Below, piece by piece: positions 18,095-26,718 of a DNA stretch of 64,000 bases. Location of the stretch: the NCBI RefSeq assembly GCF_024600715.1, contig NZ_CP102332.1, positions 2,294,001 to 2,358,000 on the forward strand, in the 5' to 3' direction. A program made the position numbers and the translations under genes. Each line of letters begins with the position of its first letter. Within the stretch, counting starts at the first letter, position 1. The notes below the pieces were generated by a model. That model did no database searches. It had not been told where the DNA came from and saw only the letters and a program-made list of their open reading frames with translations. The stretch comes from Streptomyces changanensis (GTDB lineage: Bacteria; Actinomycetota; Actinomycetes; Streptomycetales; Streptomycetaceae).

Positions 18095-19132
18095 ATGCCC
18101 AGCAACGCCCGAGCCACCCATCTCACCCGACGCGGTCTCCTCGCTGCGGGCGGCGCCCTCGGGCTGGGCGCCGCTCTCGCCGCGTGCGGCGGCAAGGACG
18201 CGGACGGCGGGAAGGCCGCCGACAAGAGCGGCGCCGCGTCGGGCCCGTGGAAGTTCACGGACGACCGCGGCGTCGTGGCCGAGGCGAAGTCCACGCCGAA
18301 GAACATCGTGGCGTTCACGGGCACGGCGGCGGCGCTGCACGACTTCGGCGTCGAGGTGAAGGGCGTCTTCGGCCCCACGAAGACCGCCGACGGCAAGCCC
18401 GACGTGCAGGCCGGCGACCTCGACGTGAACAAGGTCAAGATCATCGGCAACGTCTGGGGCGAGTTCAACATCGAGGAGTACATCAAGCTCCAGCCCGAGG
18501 TCCTCATCACGGACATGTGGGAGAAGGACGCCCTCTGGTACGTGCCGGACGAGTCGAAGGACAAGATCCTCAAGCTCGCCCCGAGCGTCGCGCTGTGGGC
18601 CGCCGACCAGTCGATGCCCAAGGTGATCCAGCGTCACGTGGACCTGGCCGAGAGCCTGGGCGCCGACGTGAAGACCAAGGCGATAGCCGACAGCAAGGCC
18701 CGCTTCGAGAAGGCCGCCGCCCGGCTGCGCGCCGCCGCCAAGGCGAACCCCGGGATCCGGGTGCTCATCGGCTCCGCGAGCGCCGACCTCTTCTACGTCT
18801 CCACTCCGGTCCGGCCGACGGACACGCTGTACTTCAAGGAGCTCGGCGTCAACGTCGTCGTCCCGACCAAGCTCGACGCGGCCGGCTGGTTCGAGGGCCT
18901 GAGCTGGGAGAACGTCGACAAGTACCCGGCCGACATCATCATGATGGACAACCGCACCTCGGCCATCCAGCCCAAGGACCTGGCGTCGAAGCCGACCTGG
19001 GCGCAGCTGCCCGCCGTCAAGGCCGGCCAGGTCGTCCCGCGCGTCACGGAGCCCATCTACTCGTACGAGAAGTGCGCGCCGCTCCTGGAGGACCTCGCCA
19101 AGGCCATCGAGAACGCGAAGAAGGTGGCCTGA
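18095..19132 (+). CDS. desE: Siderophore-binding lipoprotein of an ABC transporter (DesE-like)
   Basis: 345 aa periplasmic-binding-type lipoprotein. The N-terminus has a twin-arginine-like patch (LTRRGLLAAGGALGLGAALAACGG) and a lipobox ending in Cys, so it is anchored outside the membrane. The fold is the FecCD-associated iron-siderophore type, with GVFGPTKTADGKPD and NIEEYIKLQPEVLITDMW. Its position behind an iron box and next to desABCD matches DesE, which binds ferrioxamine B and E in S. coelicolor. The ATG at 18095 is preferred to an upstream in-frame ATG at 18053 because the signal sequence then starts at the N-terminus. The permease and ATPase are not in this window. Confidence 0.9.
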   Translation: MPSNARATHLTRRGLLAAGGALGLGAALAACGGKDADGGKAADKSGAASGPWKFTDDRGVVAEAKSTPKNIVAFTGTAAALHDFGVEVKGVFGPTKTADGKPDVQAGDLDVNKVKIIGNVWGEFNIEEYIKLQPEVLITDMWEKDALWYVPDESKDKILKLAPSVALWAADQSMPKVIQRHVDLAESLGADVKTKAIADSKARFEKAAARLRAAAKANPGIRVLIGSASADLFYVSTPVRPTDTLYFKELGVNVVVPTKLDAAGWFEGLSWENVDKYPADIIMMDNRTSAIQPKDLASKPTWAQLPAVKAGQVVPRVTEPIYSYEKCAPLLEDLAKAIENAKKVA

Positions 19133-19136
19133 CACC

Positions 19137-20012
19137 ATGACGACCGCCGAGACCGCCGCACTGCCCTTCGCCTTCTTCGCCCTGCGGGTCGCACGGACGC
19201 GGCGGCTCGGCCCGTCGCTGGTCCGCGTCACCTTCACCGGCGCCGGTGACGAGGACCTGTCGGGCTTCGCCTCCGGGGGCCACGACCAGAGCCTGTCGCT
19301 GTTCCTCCCCCACCCGGGCCAGCCCGAGCCGGTCATGCCGCCGGTCGTCGACGGCGACCTGTACGGCGCGCTCGGCGCCTGGCGGGCCATGGACGACGAC
19401 GTACGGGCCGTCATGCGCTCGTACACCGTGCGGGAGCAGCGCCGCGCCGACGACGGGACGGTCGAGGTCGACATCGACTTCGCCGTCCACCCCGACGGCG
19501 GGCCCGCCTGCCGCTGGGCGCAGCAGGCGTCGGAGGGCGACCGCGTGGCGGTCCTCGGGCCGACCGTGGAGGACAACACCGGTGTCCGCTTCCGGCTGCC
19601 CGCGGACGCGGACGAGGTGCTGATCTGGGCCGACGAGACGGCGCTGCCCGCCGCCTCGGCCGTGCTGGAGCGGCTGCCGGCCGGCATCCGGGCCCAGGTG
19701 TGGCTGGAGGTGCCGCACGCCGGCGACCGCGTGGAACCGCGCACCGCCGCGGACGCCACCGTGACGTGGCTGGTGCGGGAGGAGGGCGCGCCCCCGGCCC
19801 TGGAGGCGGTCCGCGCCGCGGAGGTCCGGGGCACGGCGCCGTACGCCTGGATCGCCGGCGAGTCGGGGGTCGTGAAGGCGCTGCGCCGCCACCTCGTGAA
19901 CGAGCGGAAGTTCGATCGCCGTCGCGTCACGTTCGTCGGATACTGGCGCAAGGGGCTGAGCGAGGACGCCCTGCGCGAGGTCCCCGAGCCCGACGCCGAC
20001 GCCGAGGTCTGA
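19137..20012 (+). CDS. Siderophore-interacting protein (FAD-binding ferric-siderophore reductase)
   Basis: 291 aa SIP-family protein, which releases iron by reducing ferric siderophores in the cytoplasm. The FAD-binding beta-barrel contains VMRSYTVREQR (the RxYT flavin motif) and VDIDFAVHPDGGPACRWA. The C-terminal NAD(P)H-like domain contains YAWIAGESGVVKALRRHLV and RRRVTFVGYWRKG, which are diagnostic for SIPs. It starts 4 nt after the desE stop, so the two are one operon under the iron box at 18026. Downstream lies a 313-nt repetitive spacer and then the desA iron box. Confidence 0.92.
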   Translation: MTTAETAALPFAFFALRVARTRRLGPSLVRVTFTGAGDEDLSGFASGGHDQSLSLFLPHPGQPEPVMPPVVDGDLYGALGAWRAMDDDVRAVMRSYTVREQRRADDGTVEVDIDFAVHPDGGPACRWAQQASEGDRVAVLGPTVEDNTGVRFRLPADADEVLIWADETALPAASAVLERLPAGIRAQVWLEVPHAGDRVEPRTAADATVTWLVREEGAPPALEAVRAAEVRGTAPYAWIAGESGVVKALRRHLVNERKFDRRRVTFVGYWRKGLSEDALREVPEPDADAEV

Positions 20013-20239
20013 CCCCCGCACCGCGCACGCCGCACCGCCCGCACGACGGCACGGCAGGGCGGGGCACGTACGACGGCACCGCCCGTACGACGGCACCACG
20101 TCTCGCACCACCGCACCACCAGTACCGCCCGCGGCGCGTCCCCCCGGCGCGCCGCGCCCGTACGTCCGCACGCCCGTACGTGCGCACGCCCTGCGCCCGT
20201 ACGCCCGTCAGAGGGGGTGGGACACGTTGCAACATCAAG
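20013..20239. repeat. Degenerate short repeats in the sip-desA spacer
   Basis: This part of the 313-nt gap holds no gene. It carries repeated variants of G(T/C)ACGACGGCAC (three copies near 20040-20100) and of CGCCCGTACG (four copies near 20156-20210). They look like slippage products. The functional sequence is the iron box that follows at 20240. Confidence 0.55.
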
Positions 20240-20258
20240 TTAGGTTAGGCTAACTTAA
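20240..20258. promoter_or_regulatory. Iron box upstream of desABCD
   Basis: TTAGGTTAGGCTAACTTAA matches the 19-bp iron-box consensus at all but one position and is preceded by AAG, so the AT-rich palindrome stands out. It is 68 nt upstream of the desA ATG and should place the operon under the same iron-dependent repressor as desE. Confidence 0.92.
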
Positions 20259-20325
20259 CACCGCGTCCCTCGCCCTCACCCTGTCCCTGAGGGACGGTCA
20301 AGTCCTGCATCCGGGAGGATGTCGC

Positions 20326-21768
20326 ATGCGCTCGCACCTGCTCAATGACGCAACGGCGGAGCAGTACCGGCGTTCCGTCACCGAAGGAGTCGAGCGGGTG
20401 GCGCGGAAGATCGCCACCACCCAGCGGCCCTTCAGCGGCGCCACCCCCGACGACCTCGCGCCGCGTGTCGACGCCGTCGACCTGGACCGGCCGTTGGGCG
20501 ACGCCTCCGCCGCCCTGGACGAGCTGGAGGACCTGTACCTGCGCGACGCGGTGTACTTCCACCACCCGCGGTACCTGGCGCACCTCAACTGCCCGGTCGT
20601 CATCCCGGCCGTCCTCGGCGAGGCCGTCCTCTCGGCGGTGAACTCCTCCCTCGACACGTGGGACCAGAGCGCCGGCGGCACGCTCATCGAGCGCCGCCTC
20701 ATCGACTGGACCACCGGGCGCATCGGCTTCGGCGAGGCCGCCGACGGCGTCTTCACCAGCGGCGGCACGCAGTCCAACCTCCAGGCGCTGCTCCTGGCCC
20801 GCGAGGAGGCCAAGACGGACGACCTGACGAAGCTGCGGATCTTCTCCTCCGAGTGCAGCCACTTCAGCGTCCAGAAGTCCGCGCAGCTGCTCGGCATGGG
20901 CCGCTCCGCGGTCGTCTCCATCCCCTGCGACCGCGACCGCCGCATGCAGAGCGTGGTCCTCGCGGCCGAGCTGGCCCGCTGCGCCGCCGAGGGGCTCGTC
21001 CCGATGGCGATCGTCGCGACCGCCGGCACCACCGACTTCGGCTCCATCGACCCGCTGCCCGAGATCGCCGCCCTGGCCGCCGAGTACGGCGCGTGGATGC
21101 ACGTCGACGCGGCCTACGGCTGCGGCCTGCTGGCCTCCCCCACCCGCCGCCACCTGCTGGACGGCATCGAGCTGGCCGACTCGGTCACCGTCGACTACCA
21201 CAAGTCGTTCTTCCAGCCGGTCAGCTCCTCCGCCGTGCTGGTCCGCGACGGGGCGACCCTGCGCCACGCCACCTACCACGCGGACTACCTCAACCCGCGC
21301 CGCACGGTCGCCGAGCGCATCCCCAACCAGGTCGACAAGTCGCTCCAGACGACCCGCCGCTTCGACGCGCTCAAGCTGTGGCTGACGCTGCGCGTCATGG
21401 GCGCCGACGGCGTCGGGCAGCTCTTCGACGAGGTGTGCGACCTGGCCTCCGAGGGATGGGAGATGCTCGCCGCCGACCCGCGCTACGACGTGGTGGTCCG
21501 GCCCTCGCTCTCCACCCTCGTCTTCCGCTACGTCCCGGCCGCCGTCACCTCCCCCGCGGAGATCGACCGGGCCAACCTCCACGCCCGCAAGGCGCTCTTC
21601 GCGTCGGGCGAGGCCGTCGTCGCCGGTACGAAGGTCGACGGCCGCCAGTACCTCAAGTTCACCTTGCTCAACCCCGAGACGACCGTGCACGACATCGCCG
21701 CCGTCCTCGATCTGATAGCCGGCCACGCCGAGCAGTACCTGGGAGAGAACCTTGTCCACGCCTCTTGA
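20326..21768 (+). CDS. desA: Lysine decarboxylase, desferrioxamine biosynthesis
   Basis: 480 aa PLP-dependent decarboxylase of group II, the first step of desferrioxamine synthesis (lysine to cadaverine). Signatures are [52 protein letters not shown] and the PLP lysine in [17 protein letters not shown]. The length matches DesA. It lies 68 nt behind a near-perfect iron box. Its 3' end overlaps the desB start by 17 nt, so translation is coupled. The operon order desABCD is the one known from S. coelicolor. Confidence 0.96.
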   Translation: MRSHLLNDATAEQYRRSVTEGVERVARKIATTQRPFSGATPDDLAPRVDAVDLDRPLGDASAALDELEDLYLRDAVYFHHPRYLAHLNCPVVIPAVLGEAVLSAVNSSLDTWDQSAGGTLIERRLIDWTTGRIGFGEAADGVFTSGGTQSNLQALLLAREEAKTDDLTKLRIFSSECSHFSVQKSAQLLGMGRSAVVSIPCDRDRRMQSVVLAAELARCAAEGLVPMAIVATAGTTDFGSIDPLPEIAALAAEYGAWMHVDAAYGCGLLASPTRRHLLDGIELADSVTVDYHKSFFQPVSSSAVLVRDGATLRHATYHADYLNPRRTVAERIPNQVDKSLQTTRRFDALKLWLTLRVMGADGVGQLFDEVCDLASEGWEMLAADPRYDVVVRPSLSTLVFRYVPAAVTSPAEIDRANLHARKALFASGEAVVAGTKVDGRQYLKFTLLNPETTVHDIAAVLDLIAGHAEQYLGENLVHAS

Positions 21769-23020
21769 TTTCCTCGGTATCGGACTGGGTCCGTTCAACC
21801 TGGGCCTCGCCTGCCTGACCGAGCCCATCGCGGAGCTCGACGGCCTGTTCCTGGAGTCGAAGCCGGACTTCGAGTGGCACTCGGGGATGTTCCTGGAGGG
21901 CGCGCACCTCCAGACGCCGTTCATGTCGGACCTCGTCACGCTCGCCGACCCGACCTCGCCGTACTCCTTCCTGAACTACCTGAAGGAGAAGGGCCGGCTG
22001 TACTCGTTCTACATCCGCGAGAACTTCTATCCGCTGCGCGCCGAGTACAACGACTACTGCCGCTGGGCCGCCGGGAAGCTGAGCAGCGTCCGCTTCGGCA
22101 CGACGGTCAGCCGCGTCGAGTACGACACCGAGGGCGAGGTGTACGTCGTCCACACCGAGGGCGGCGAGACCTTCCACGCCCGCCGCCTCGTCCTGGGCAC
22201 CGGCACCCCGCCGTACGTGCCGGAGGCGTGCCAGGGCCTCGGCGGCGACCTGCTGCACAACTCCCGCTACATGCAAGGCCGCGAGGCCCTGAAGGCGAAG
22301 AAGTCCATCACGCTCGTGGGCAGCGGGCAGAGCGCGGCCGAGATCTACCACGACCTGCTCTCCGAGATCGACGTCCACGGCTACCAGCTGAACTGGGTGA
22401 CCCGCTCCCCGCGCTTCTTCCCGCTGGAGTACACCAAGCTCACGCTGGAGATGACGTCCCCCGAGTACATCGACTACTTCCACGCCCTGCCGGAGGAGAC
22501 CCGCTACCGCCTGGAGACGGCGCAGAAGGGCCTGTTCAAGGGCATCAACGGCGACCTGATCGACGCCATCTTCGACCTGCTGTACCAGAAGAACCTGGAC
22601 GGCCCGGTCCCCACCCGGCTGCTCACCAACTCCGCGCTGCACACCGCCTCCTACGACGAGGCGACCGGCACGTACACGCTGGGCCTGCGCCAGGAGGAGC
22701 AGGGCAAGGAGTACGAGATCCGTACCGAGGGCCTGGTCCTCGCCACCGGCTACAAGTACAGCGTGCCCGCGTTCCTGGAGCCGGTCCGCGACCGGCTCCG
22801 CTGGGACGCGCGCGGCCGGTTCGACATCGCCCGCAACTACTCGATCGACACCACCGGCCGCGGCGTCTTCCTGCAGAACGCCGGGGTGCACGCCCACTCG
22901 ATCACCTCGCCCGACCTGGGCATGGGAGCGTACCGCAACTCCTACATCATCCGTGAGCTGCTGGGGACCGAGTACTACCCCGTCGAGAAGTCCATCGCGT
23001 TCCAGGAGTTCACCGTATGA
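21752..23020 (+). CDS. desB: Cadaverine N-monooxygenase (FAD/NADPH), desferrioxamine biosynthesis
   Basis: 422 aa flavin N-monooxygenase that hydroxylates cadaverine. The start codon is TTG 21752, preceded by GGGAGAG. The protein begins [21 protein letters not shown], where GxGPFNLG is the FAD-binding loop. NADPH binding is shown by [18 protein letters not shown], and the C-terminal substrate/FAD loop by [12 protein letters not shown]. It overlaps desA by 17 nt and desC by 4 nt (ATGA). The length and motif spacing are those of lysine/ornithine N-hydroxylases such as IucD and PvdA, and the operon context sets the substrate. Confidence 0.96.
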   Translation: MSTPLDFLGIGLGPFNLGLACLTEPIAELDGLFLESKPDFEWHSGMFLEGAHLQTPFMSDLVTLADPTSPYSFLNYLKEKGRLYSFYIRENFYPLRAEYNDYCRWAAGKLSSVRFGTTVSRVEYDTEGEVYVVHTEGGETFHARRLVLGTGTPPYVPEACQGLGGDLLHNSRYMQGREALKAKKSITLVGSGQSAAEIYHDLLSEIDVHGYQLNWVTRSPRFFPLEYTKLTLEMTSPEYIDYFHALPEETRYRLETAQKGLFKGINGDLIDAIFDLLYQKNLDGPVPTRLLTNSALHTASYDEATGTYTLGLRQEEQGKEYEIRTEGLVLATGYKYSVPAFLEPVRDRLRWDARGRFDIARNYSIDTTGRGVFLQNAGVHAHSITSPDLGMGAYRNSYIIRELLGTEYYPVEKSIAFQEFTV

Positions 23021-23598
23021 GCACCACCGGCACCACCGGCACCACCGGCACCACCGTCCCCGGCATAGGCACCTTCACGGTCCGCGCGCTCGATCCGCTG
23101 TCCGACGCCGAGCTGGTGCACGGCTGGGTCACCCACCCCAAGGCGTCGTTCTGGCTGATGCAGGACCACAAGCTGGAGGACGTCGAGCGGGACTACATGG
23201 CGATCGCCGCCCACCCGCACCACGACGCCTTCATCGGCCTCCTCGACGGCGAGCCGGCCTTCCTCATGGAGCGGTACGACCCGGCGCACGTCGAGCTGGT
23301 CGGCCTGTACGACCCGCTCCCCGGCGACGTCGGCATGCACTTCCTCGTCGCCCCGACGGACACGCCGGTCCACGGCTTCACGCGCGCCGTCATCACGGCC
23401 GTCATGGCGGAGCTCTTCGCCGACCCGGCCACCCGCCGCGTCGTGGTCGAGCCGGACGTCCGCAACACCGCGGTGCACGCCCTGAACGAGGCGGTCGGCT
23501 TCGTCCCCGTCGACAAGATCACCAAGCCGGAGAAGGAAGCCCTGCTCAGCGTGTGCACACGCGAGGCGTTCGAGGCGGCAGTGGGAGCACCCCGATGA
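23017..23598 (+). CDS. desC: N-hydroxycadaverine acyltransferase, desferrioxamine biosynthesis
   Basis: 193 aa GNAT-like acyltransferase of the RhbD/IucB type that acylates hydroxycadaverine with succinyl- or acetyl-CoA. Typical segments are [47 protein letters not shown] and [26 protein letters not shown]. The N-terminus has a small repeat from four ACCACCGGC-like units (TTGTTGTTGTT), probably a polymorphic spacer of no catalytic role. It overlaps both desB and desD by ATGA junctions, so the operon is fully coupled. Confidence 0.95.
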   Translation: MSTTGTTGTTGTTVPGIGTFTVRALDPLSDAELVHGWVTHPKASFWLMQDHKLEDVERDYMAIAAHPHHDAFIGLLDGEPAFLMERYDPAHVELVGLYDPLPGDVGMHFLVAPTDTPVHGFTRAVITAVMAELFADPATRRVVVEPDVRNTAVHALNEAVGFVPVDKITKPEKEALLSVCTREAFEAAVGAPR

Positions 23599-25457
23599 GC
23601 AACACGAACAGCACGAGCAGCACGAGCGCCCTGGCGCACGACACGCACGGCACGGTGGCCCCGGACGGCACCGGCGCCCCGGGGCGCACCGCCGACGCCG
23701 TCGCCCACCTCACCCCCGAGCGCTGGGCGCACGCCAACCGTCTCCTGGTCCGCAAGGGCCTCGCGGAGTTCGCCCACGAGCGGCTGCTCGACCCGCAGCC
23801 GCTCGGCGAGGGCCGGTACCGCGTCCTCAGCGACGACGGCGCCACCGAGTACCGCTTCACCGCGGGCCGCTTCGCCCTCGACCACTGGCAGGTGTACGCC
23901 GACTCGATCAGCCGCCACCGCGACGGCCGGGAGCTGCCGGTGGACGCGCTGGAGTTCGTCATCGAGCTGCGCGGGGCCCTGGGCCTGAGCGACGAGATCC
24001 TCCCCGTGTACCTGGAGGAGATCTCCTCGACCCTCTCCGGCACGGCGTACAAGTCGGCCAAACCGCAGGTGACCGCCGCGGAGCTGGCGCGGGCCGACTT
24101 CCAGGCGGTCGAGACGGGCATGACCGAGGGCCACCCGTGCTTCGTCGCCAACAACGGCCGGCTGGGCTTCGGCGTCGACGAGTACCACGCGTACGCGCCC
24201 GAGGCCGCCAGCCCGCTGCGGCTGGTGTGGCTGGCCGCGCACCGGGACCGCACGGCCTTCACGGCGGGCGCGGACATCGAGTACGACACGTTCGTCCGGG
24301 CGGAGCTGGGCGACGCCGCCGTCGACGGCTTCGCCCGCACCCTCGCCGAGCGCGGCCTGGACATGGCCGACTACCTGCTCGTGCCGGTCCACCCCTGGCA
24401 GTGGTGGAACAAGCTGACGGTCACCTTCGCCGCCGAGATCGCCCAGCAGCGGCTGGTGTACCTCGGCGAGGGCGACGACCGGTACCTGGCGCAGCAGTCG
24501 ATCCGCACGTTCTTCAACACGAGCGACCCGGCCAAGCACTACGTGAAGACGGCCCTGTCCGTGCTGAACATGGGCTTCATGCGGGGCCTGTCGGCCGCGT
24601 ACATGCAGGCGACGCCCGCGATCAACGACTGGCTGGCCCGGCTCATCGACCACGACGACGTCCTGCGGGCGGCGCGCTTCTCGATCATCCGCGAGCGCGC
24701 GGCGGTCGGCTACCGGCACCTGGAGTACGAGGCCGCCACCGACCGCTACTCGCCCTACCGCAAGATGCTCGCCGCGCTGTGGCGGGAGAGCCCGGTCCCG
24801 ACCCTGGAGCCCGGCCAGCGGCTCGCCACCATGGCGTCGCTGCTCCACGTCGACCACGAGGGCGCCTCGTTCGCGGGCGCGCTGATCGCCGAGTCGGGGC
24901 TCGCCCCGGACCGGTGGCTGCGCCGCTACCTGGACGCCTACCTGCTGCCGATCCTCCACACCTTCTACGCCTACGACCTGGCGTGGATGCCGCACGGCGA
25001 GAACGTCATCCTCGTCATCGAGGACGGCACCGTGCGGCGGGCGATCTTCAAGGACATCGCCGAGGAGATCGTCGTCATGGACCCGGACGCGGTGCTGCCG
25101 CCGGACGTGGAGCGGATCCGGGTGGAGGTGCCCGAGGACGAGAAGCTGCTGTCGGTCTTCACGGACGTCTTCGACTGCTTCTTCCGCTTCCTGGGCGCGA
25201 CGCTGGACTCCGAGGGCGTGCTGGACGAGGAGACGTTCTGGCGGACGGTCGCCGAGTGCGTCACGGGCTACCAGGAGTCCGTGCCGGAGCTCGCGGAGAA
25301 GTTCAAGCGGTACGACCTGTTCGCGGAGGAGTTCGCGCTCTCCTGCCTGAACCGCCTCCAGCTGCGCAACAACAGGCAGATGGTGGACCTCGCGGACCCG
25401 TCCGGCGCGCTGCAGTTCGCGGGCACGCTGGTCAACCCGATCGCGCGGTTCGCGTAA
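23595..25457 (+). CDS. desD: NRPS-independent siderophore synthetase (desferrioxamine)
   Basis: 620 aa IucA/IucC-family ATP-dependent synthetase that trimerises and cyclises hydroxysuccinylcadaverine units into desferrioxamines. Hallmarks are EEISSTLSGTAYKSAK, EGHPCFVANNGRLGFG, LLVPVHPWQWWNKL, RTFFNTSDPAKHYVKTALSV and the C-terminal FhuF-like iron-transporter region (HGENVILVIEDGTVRRAIFKD). The N-terminus has a Ser/Thr/Asn tract before the conserved part, longer than needed. ATG 23595 overlaps the desC stop by 4 nt. A perfect 18-bp stem follows within 11 nt of the stop and ends the operon. Confidence 0.96.
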   Translation: MSNTNSTSSTSALAHDTHGTVAPDGTGAPGRTADAVAHLTPERWAHANRLLVRKGLAEFAHERLLDPQPLGEGRYRVLSDDGATEYRFTAGRFALDHWQVYADSISRHRDGRELPVDALEFVIELRGALGLSDEILPVYLEEISSTLSGTAYKSAKPQVTAAELARADFQAVETGMTEGHPCFVANNGRLGFGVDEYHAYAPEAASPLRLVWLAAHRDRTAFTAGADIEYDTFVRAELGDAAVDGFARTLAERGLDMADYLLVPVHPWQWWNKLTVTFAAEIAQQRLVYLGEGDDRYLAQQSIRTFFNTSDPAKHYVKTALSVLNMGFMRGLSAAYMQATPAINDWLARLIDHDDVLRAARFSIIRERAAVGYRHLEYEAATDRYSPYRKMLAALWRESPVPTLEPGQRLATMASLLHVDHEGASFAGALIAESGLAPDRWLRRYLDAYLLPILHTFYAYDLAWMPHGENVILVIEDGTVRRAIFKDIAEEIVVMDPDAVLPPDVERIRVEVPEDEKLLSVFTDVFDCFFRFLGATLDSEGVLDEETFWRTVAECVTGYQESVPELAEKFKRYDLFAEEFALSCLNRLQLRNNRQMVDLADPSGALQFAGTLVNPIARFA

Positions 25458-25467
25458 CACGGGCCGG

Positions 25468-25510
25468 CCGGGGCGTCGGACGGGGTACGGTCCCCCGTCC
25501 GACGCCCCGG
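25468..25510 (+). terminator. Stem-loop terminator after desABCD
   Basis: CCGGGGCGTCGGACGGGG (25468-25485) pairs perfectly with 25493-25510 across a 7-nt loop. It starts 11 nt after the desD stop. There is no T tract, which is normal for Streptomyces terminators. Confidence 0.85.
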
Positions 25511-25540
25511 CTTCCCGCGCCCGGTGTCGGAATCCTCGGC

Positions 25541-26322
25541 ATGACGGAAATCATCCAGAAGGACGGGACCTGGAGTTTCGACGGGGACGTCATACGGATC
25601 GTGCCGGGTGGCGACAAGGGCGTGGGGCTGCTGCGCCAGACCCTGGGAGAGGTCGCCGTACCCCTCGACGCGCCGGCGGGCATCTCGTTCGAGCCGGGCA
25701 GGAAGACCGGTCGGCTGCGACTGCAACTGCAACTGCGGCTGCGGCTGCGGCTGCGGCTGCGGCTGCGGCTGCGGCTGCGGGACGGCGTCGATCCGCTGCT
25801 GCGGATCACCCGGGGCAGGCTGGCGGACGGCTCGGACCCCTACCGGCTCGCGGTGGCGAACGACCGGAGCGAGGTGGCGGAGTACTTCGTGGACGAGGTG
25901 CGCCGCGCGATGCTGCTGGAGCAGACGGGGACGGGCCCCGTGGACAGGTACCTGCTGCCCGGCCCGCCGGTGCCCCTCACCGTCGGGGCGGGGGACGGCA
26001 CGGTGACGTTCGACGGGGAGGCCGTCCGCCTGGAGTGGAACTGGACTCCACGTCCTCGGGGGGCGCCCGCACCCTGGCGCCGGCCGACGTGCGGGCGGTG
26101 GAGTGGCTGCCCGCCGTCGGGCTGGAGAACGGCTACCTGCGCTTCCGGGTGGCGGTCGGGGCGCCGGCCTCTCCCCCGGCGCCCGAGTACGACCCGTACG
26201 CCGTGAAGCTGTACGGGTTCCGCAAGGACCCGCTGATGGCGCTGGGTGAGCTGCACCGGTCGGGCGTCCTCACCGATGAGGAGTTCAGCACGGCGAAACG
26301 GGCCGTTCTCCAACAACTCTGA
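25541..26322 (+). pseudogene. DUF4429/SHOCT protein, frameshifted and with a hexanucleotide expansion
   Basis: The N-terminal frame from ATG 25541 (MTEIIQKDGTWSFDGDVIRIVPG) is a DUF4429 protein. It ends its recognisable sequence at EAVRLEWNW near 26041 and continues one frame over as DSTSSGGARTLAPADVRAVEWLPAVGLENGYLRF. The latter carries a C-terminal SHOCT-like end (DPLMALGELHRSGVLTDEEFSTAKRAVLQQL). A single missing G after TGG near 26041-26043 would restore one ORF. A second oddity is a (CGGCTG)n-type tract at 25712-25780 encoding 23 alternating Leu/Arg or Leu/Gln residues, where relatives as I recall have about seven. Function of DUF4429 proteins is unknown. Confidence 0.75.
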
Positions 26323-26339
26323 CCAAAACGGGCACACCT

Positions 26340-26357
26340 CTGCCCGATATCGGGCAG
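26340..26357. promoter_or_regulatory. 18-bp perfect palindrome upstream of the glmS-linked small gene
   Basis: CTGCCCGATATCGGGCAG is an exact 18-bp palindrome, 40 nt upstream of GTG 26398. A related partial copy follows (CTGCCCGTCC, then ATATCGACGGG, near 26372-26397). With no T run and no loop it fits a dimeric repressor site better than a terminator. Confidence 0.65.
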
Positions 26358-26397
26358 AAATGTTGCCATCGACCTGCCCGTCCTCCAATATCGACGG

Positions 26398-26673
26398 GTG
26401 CTCGATCGCCGCCCGTCACACGACGACCTCATCGACCACCTGGTGCGCAGCACCGCGCTCCCGCGCGGCGAGGCCGCCCGGGTGGTACTCGACGTGCTGG
26501 CGTACTTCGACGAGACGACCGAGGAGTACGTCCGGCGCCGCCACCGCGAGCTCCAGGCGGCCGGCGCGGTGAACGCGGAGATCTTCGAGCGGATAGCGGC
26601 GGAGCTGCCGCACCGCGCCGTGGCGCCGCCGGAGCTCTCGCTCCGCCAGCTGCGCCGCATCGTCTACGGCTGA
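26398..26673 (+). CDS. Small conserved helical protein preceding glmS
   Basis: 91 aa, predicted all-helical, with DDLIDHLVRSTALPRGEAARVVLDVLAYFDETTEEYVRRRHREL and a conserved C-terminal LSLRQLRRIVYG. Similar small proteins sit just ahead of glmS in other Streptomyces as far as I remember, so conservation of place suggests a real gene. No domain name can be given. The GTG start at 26398 lacks a strong Shine-Dalgarno. glmS begins 45 nt downstream on the same strand with its own AGG-rich site, so the two may share a transcript. Confidence 0.75.
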   Translation: MLDRRPSHDDLIDHLVRSTALPRGEAARVVLDVLAYFDETTEEYVRRRHRELQAAGAVNAEIFERIAAELPHRAVAPPELSLRQLRRIVYG

Positions 26674-26718
26674 GCGTCGGACCGGGCACACACACCGAAC
26701 CTGGAGGGGCAACACCTT

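Noticed and set aside
20013..20239. A small gene in the sip-desA spacer
   Set aside because: Frames here are short, repetitive and without ribosome-binding sites; the iron box at its end is the functional feature.
26340..26357. The 18-bp palindrome as a transcription terminator
   Set aside because: It is loop-free in DNA, has no T run, is short of GC pairs at the centre and sits just upstream of a gene.
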